DNA of 64,000 nucleotides, from positions 600,387 through 664,386 of the forward strand of contig NC_011297.1 in NCBI RefSeq assembly GCF_000020965.1, given 5' to 3'. The DNA comes from Dictyoglomus thermophilum H-6-12 (GTDB lineage: Bacteria; Dictyoglomota; Dictyoglomia; Dictyoglomales; Dictyoglomaceae). A program made the position numbers and the translations under genes. The notes beneath the pieces are model-generated. The model saw only the letters and a list, made by a program, of their open reading frames with translations. It was not told the origin of the DNA and searched no databases. This document shows positions 61,701 to 64,000 of this stretch, one piece after another. Every line of letters starts with the position of its first letter. Within the stretch, counting starts at the first letter, position 1.

Positions 61701-63571
61701 ATAAGGAAGACTTAAAATTTAATCTTACTGCTTCTTATTCTATGTTTGACTTCTCTTTAAATGGGACTTTTAACTTTAGAGGTGGAAATAGATTTACTCT
61801 GTCTTTAAGACCTAAAGAGGGCAATTTCAACGAAGTTTTGTCTAAGGTTCTCTCATTGGATTTTATTGGAGAGGTGGATAAAGACTTTAAGAATATAAGG
61901 CTCACATTGAATAAAGATGATATTAAGTTTTTAAAATCAGGCAATATTAATATTGATGTTCAGAATAGTGTTTTGATGGGGAATGTTATTGTAGGGGAAA
62001 GGGGAGAGATAAACTTAAAATTGGGTTTTGATGGAAATGGATTAGTAAATCTAAAGGATATTTCTCTTTCGTTCCTTGAGGATTTAGATATTTCGGGTTT
62101 TGAGGGTTCAATTTCAGGACTTTTAAGATTGGAGAAATGGGATATACCTGATTTTGAACTTGATGCAGTTAATTTAAGAATTAAAAATTTTAATGAAAAG
62201 AGCATAAATTTATCTTTGAAGGGAGTAAAAGATAGAAATGGCTATCTATTAAGTGGAGATATCTCTAAACTTTCGGAAAAGCCTGCGAAAATTAACGGGG
62301 TTTTTAGTCCAAAAGACTTTAATCTGCAAGTAAGTTTTACAGATTTAAAGTTCTTGGAAGATTTTATTAGCAAAGATTTGATTGCCGAAGGTGATTTAAA
62401 GAGTGGAGTGTTAAGATTAGATGTAGATGGAGATTTAAGCAATATAAATCTTTATGGTAAACTAACGTGGAGTAATCCCTTAGTATTTAAATACGTTAAG
62501 GATAAAATTTATGGTGGAAATTTTCAGCTTAATTACAATAATGGTGAATTAAAATTGACGGATTTAGAGATCAATGCTTTTTCTAGTAAGCTAAAGATTC
62601 ATGGAGTAATCTCTCCTTTATTTAGTCTTTATGGGAATGTTAGTAGCCTTTGTCTTTCCTCTCCTGATATAGGGAACGGATATTTGGCTGGAGATTTTAA
62701 AATAACAAAGGATAAAGATATATATACTATAAATGGAACACTTAAAGTGAGTAATTCTCATATATATTTCCCTAAAAATACAAATATCAGCCTCAACAAT
62801 TTCAAACTAAATCTTCCTTTAAGTTTAGATTTGGAGTTAAAGTTAGAGGATAATATTTTATTTTCTGATCCAGGTCTTTTATATCTATATCTTAAGGGTA
62901 ATGTTTTTATAAAAGGTAATATTAATATGCCACTACTTGATGGTAAAATAGAGTTTGTAAATGGAAATATAAATATTCTTGGTAATGATTTTATAGTAAA
63001 TGATGGCTATATTAGATTTCCAGGTTTGAGTTTTAATGAGAATATATGGGAAGTATCAGCCTCAAAGATAATTCAAGGATATAATGTGATTTTAAAGGGT
63101 ATAAGTTTTATGGGGAATTCTTCTTTTATTTTTAGTTCCGATCCTCCACTTTCACTAAGGGAGATATTATTCTTACTCTTAGGTCAAAAAAATCTTCCTA
63201 TTGTGAAGGAGGAAAACTGGACTTTATCGACAATCTTGGAGAGTATTCCTCAAGGAGTAGAAGGGGTTGTGAGCTCTGCTTTTAGTAGTTACATACTTTC
63301 TCCTTTACTAAGTGAGTTTGAAAAAATACTAAAAATGGATAGAATAAAAGTTGAATACACTTTAGAAGGTTTGATACCAAGGTGGAAGAGTATTTCTTTT
63401 GAAAGAGTTCTTTTTAGCAATTTAAGTTTAAATGTAGTCTATTATTTGGAAGGAGATAATCTATGGAGTACTCAGTTGACCTATAAATTTAATGAGAATT
63501 TGTATTTTAAACTATATACCTCTCCTAAAACGGAGTTCTCTTTTAGCTTTGAATATGGAACTCAATTTTAA
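58695..63571 (+). CDS. TamB/DUF490-family translocation and assembly protein (frame interrupted at a T9 run)
   Basis: ATG 58695 overlaps the end of murA. An N-terminal membrane anchor (VTKVLLIFTSILISLIFFVIIT) is followed by very long AsmA/TamB beta-rich repeats and a C-terminal TamB domain (SLREILFLLLGQKNLP, then an amphipathic beta end in YGTQF). The zero frame runs to 60134 and stops just after TTTTTTTTT (60113-60121). The -1 frame is open from there through 63571 without a stop, so the full protein would be about 1,625 aa. Near 61629-61674 a 17-base direct repeat encodes repeated FKGNS. Paired with a bamA-like gene, it should help insert outer-membrane proteins or move lipids across the periplasm. 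Confidence 0.85.
60113..60122 (+). other. T9 slippery run causing a -1 frame break in tamB
   Basis: Nine T then C. In the zero frame it reads AGT TTT TTT TTC, matching the -1 heptamer pattern X XXY YYZ (T TTT TTC, 60116-60122). Insertion of one U by transcript slippage or a -1 ribosomal slip restores the downstream 1,150-residue frame. Confidence 0.8.
61628..61675. repeat. Direct repeat inside tamB
   Basis: TTTTAAAGGAAATAGTA occurs twice about 29 bases apart, encoding FKGNS-type repeats, with a degenerate third copy near 61690. Coding tandem repeat of the beta-helix scaffold. Confidence 0.6.
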
Positions 63572-63585
63572 AGAAAGGGAAGGTG

Positions 63586-64000
63586 ATGGGGTTGAATAAG
63601 AAGTTTCTCTTCTTTATTGCTTTTATTTTTGCTTTAATTTGCTTTACTTTTGCCCAAAGTGAGTACAAAATTGAGGATATCGTTATAAAAGGAAATCAAA
63701 AGATTTCAACTCAAGAAATATTAAATATGGTTGGCGTAAGTAAAGGGGCAAATATTACCGATGATCAGATTAATAAGATAAAAGAAAAGCTTGATAATTC
63801 CACATACTTCCTTTCTGTGGTAATAAATAAACTTTCTGGTAAAAGTGGGATAATACTTGAGATAAATGTTGTAGAATCCCCATTTTTGATTTTTATTAAT
63901 GGTATCTCTTTCCAGGGTTTGCAAAGAATCAGCGTAAAGGAACTTCAGAATCTTATAATTTTACCCGCTATTGGGTGGACTACAGACGAGAGAATATGGG
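63586..64000 (+). CDS. BamA/Omp85-family outer-membrane assembly protein (3' end cut by window)
   Basis: The frame is open from ATG 63586 to the window edge (138 codons seen). A signal peptide (NKKFLFFIAFIFALICFTFA then QS) precedes POTRA domains: YKIEDIVIKGNQKISTQEI is a classic POTRA start, with a second one at FINGISFQGLQRISVKEL. The beta-barrel would lie outside the window. Follows tamB by 14 bases; GGAAGGTG is the ribosome site. Confirms a two-membrane envelope. Confidence 0.88.
   Translation, partial: MGLNKKFLFFIAFIFALICFTFAQSEYKIEDIVIKGNQKISTQEILNMVGVSKGANITDDQINKIKEKLDNSTYFLSVVINKLSGKSGIILEINVVESPFLIFINGISFQGLQRISVKELQNLIILPAIGWTTDERIW

Overview
The window looks like a chromosome segment of an anaerobic, thermophilic, saccharolytic bacterium, most probably Dictyoglomus. 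Protein genes are AT-rich with heavy AGA/AGG, Lys and Glu usage, while the rRNAs are strongly GC-rich, a thermophile signature. There is a thermophile-type two-domain disulfide oxidoreductase beside a thioredoxin reductase, an archaeal-type ATP-dependent DNA ligase, a GH57 glycosidase, and a cytoplasmic GH13 enzyme whose length and sequence fit my memory of Dictyoglomus thermophilum AmyB. A TamB-like gene followed by a BamA-like gene at the right edge indicates an outer membrane. The genus call is by recognition, not by a database search.

Layout. 1-12.2 kb: the end of folC; a redox pair (disulfide oxidoreductase plus trxB) and an aldo/keto reductase; a frameshifted MATE exporter behind a leader terminator; lipB; a NfeD-FloA membrane operon; and an orphan ABC importer with a fused double permease. 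12.5-17.5 kb: GH57 enzyme, endonuclease V, DUF763, DUF192 and a ferredoxin. 17.6-23.5 kb: tldD/tldE, a ferritin-like protein, a DapF-family protein lacking both catalytic cysteines, and DNA ligase. 23.5-28.6 kb: one complete rrn operon (16S-23S-5S) with no spacer tRNA. 28.6-36.4 kb: a PgpH-like HD membrane protein, tRNA-Gln, a short GlmU, prs, L25, DegV, an R3H ATPase and tmk. 36.4-43.4 kb: darA/yaaQ-holB-yaaT, a PD-(D/E)XK-like protein, rarA, a deacetylase-like lipoprotein and the GH13 amylase. 43.5-58.7 kb: a long mostly co-directional housekeeping block (PfkB kinase, rseP, ispG, rny, ymdB, spoVS, rpmE, thyX, tdk, DUF1385, prfA, prmC, tsaC, a phosphatase, rpiB, glyA, upp, murA). 58.7-64 kb: tamB-like and bamA-like envelope genes.

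How genes work together. Themes are disulfide redox (trxB, the disulfide oxidoreductase, ferredoxin), starch use (GH57, GH13, a sugar kinase with a LacI-type operator), nucleotide supply (prs, tmk, thyX, tdk, upp, glyA), the translation-termination/tRNA-modification cluster (prfA-prmC-tsaC), RNA decay and nucleotide signalling (rny, ymdB, the PgpH-like protein, DarA), and envelope building (glmU, murA, rseP, tamB, bamA). No CRISPR array, insertion sequence or prophage was seen.

Items that most merit a second look: long perfect inverted repeats inside three ordinary coding regions (folC, lipB, darA); an ATT start codon for rny that overlaps the ispG stop; a DapF-family protein with Ser at both catalytic Cys positions; a tamB gene broken at a T9 slippery run; a leader terminator before a frameshifted MATE gene; a GlmU without its acetyltransferase domain; and the fact that all five convergent protein-gene pairs overlap at their 3' ends.
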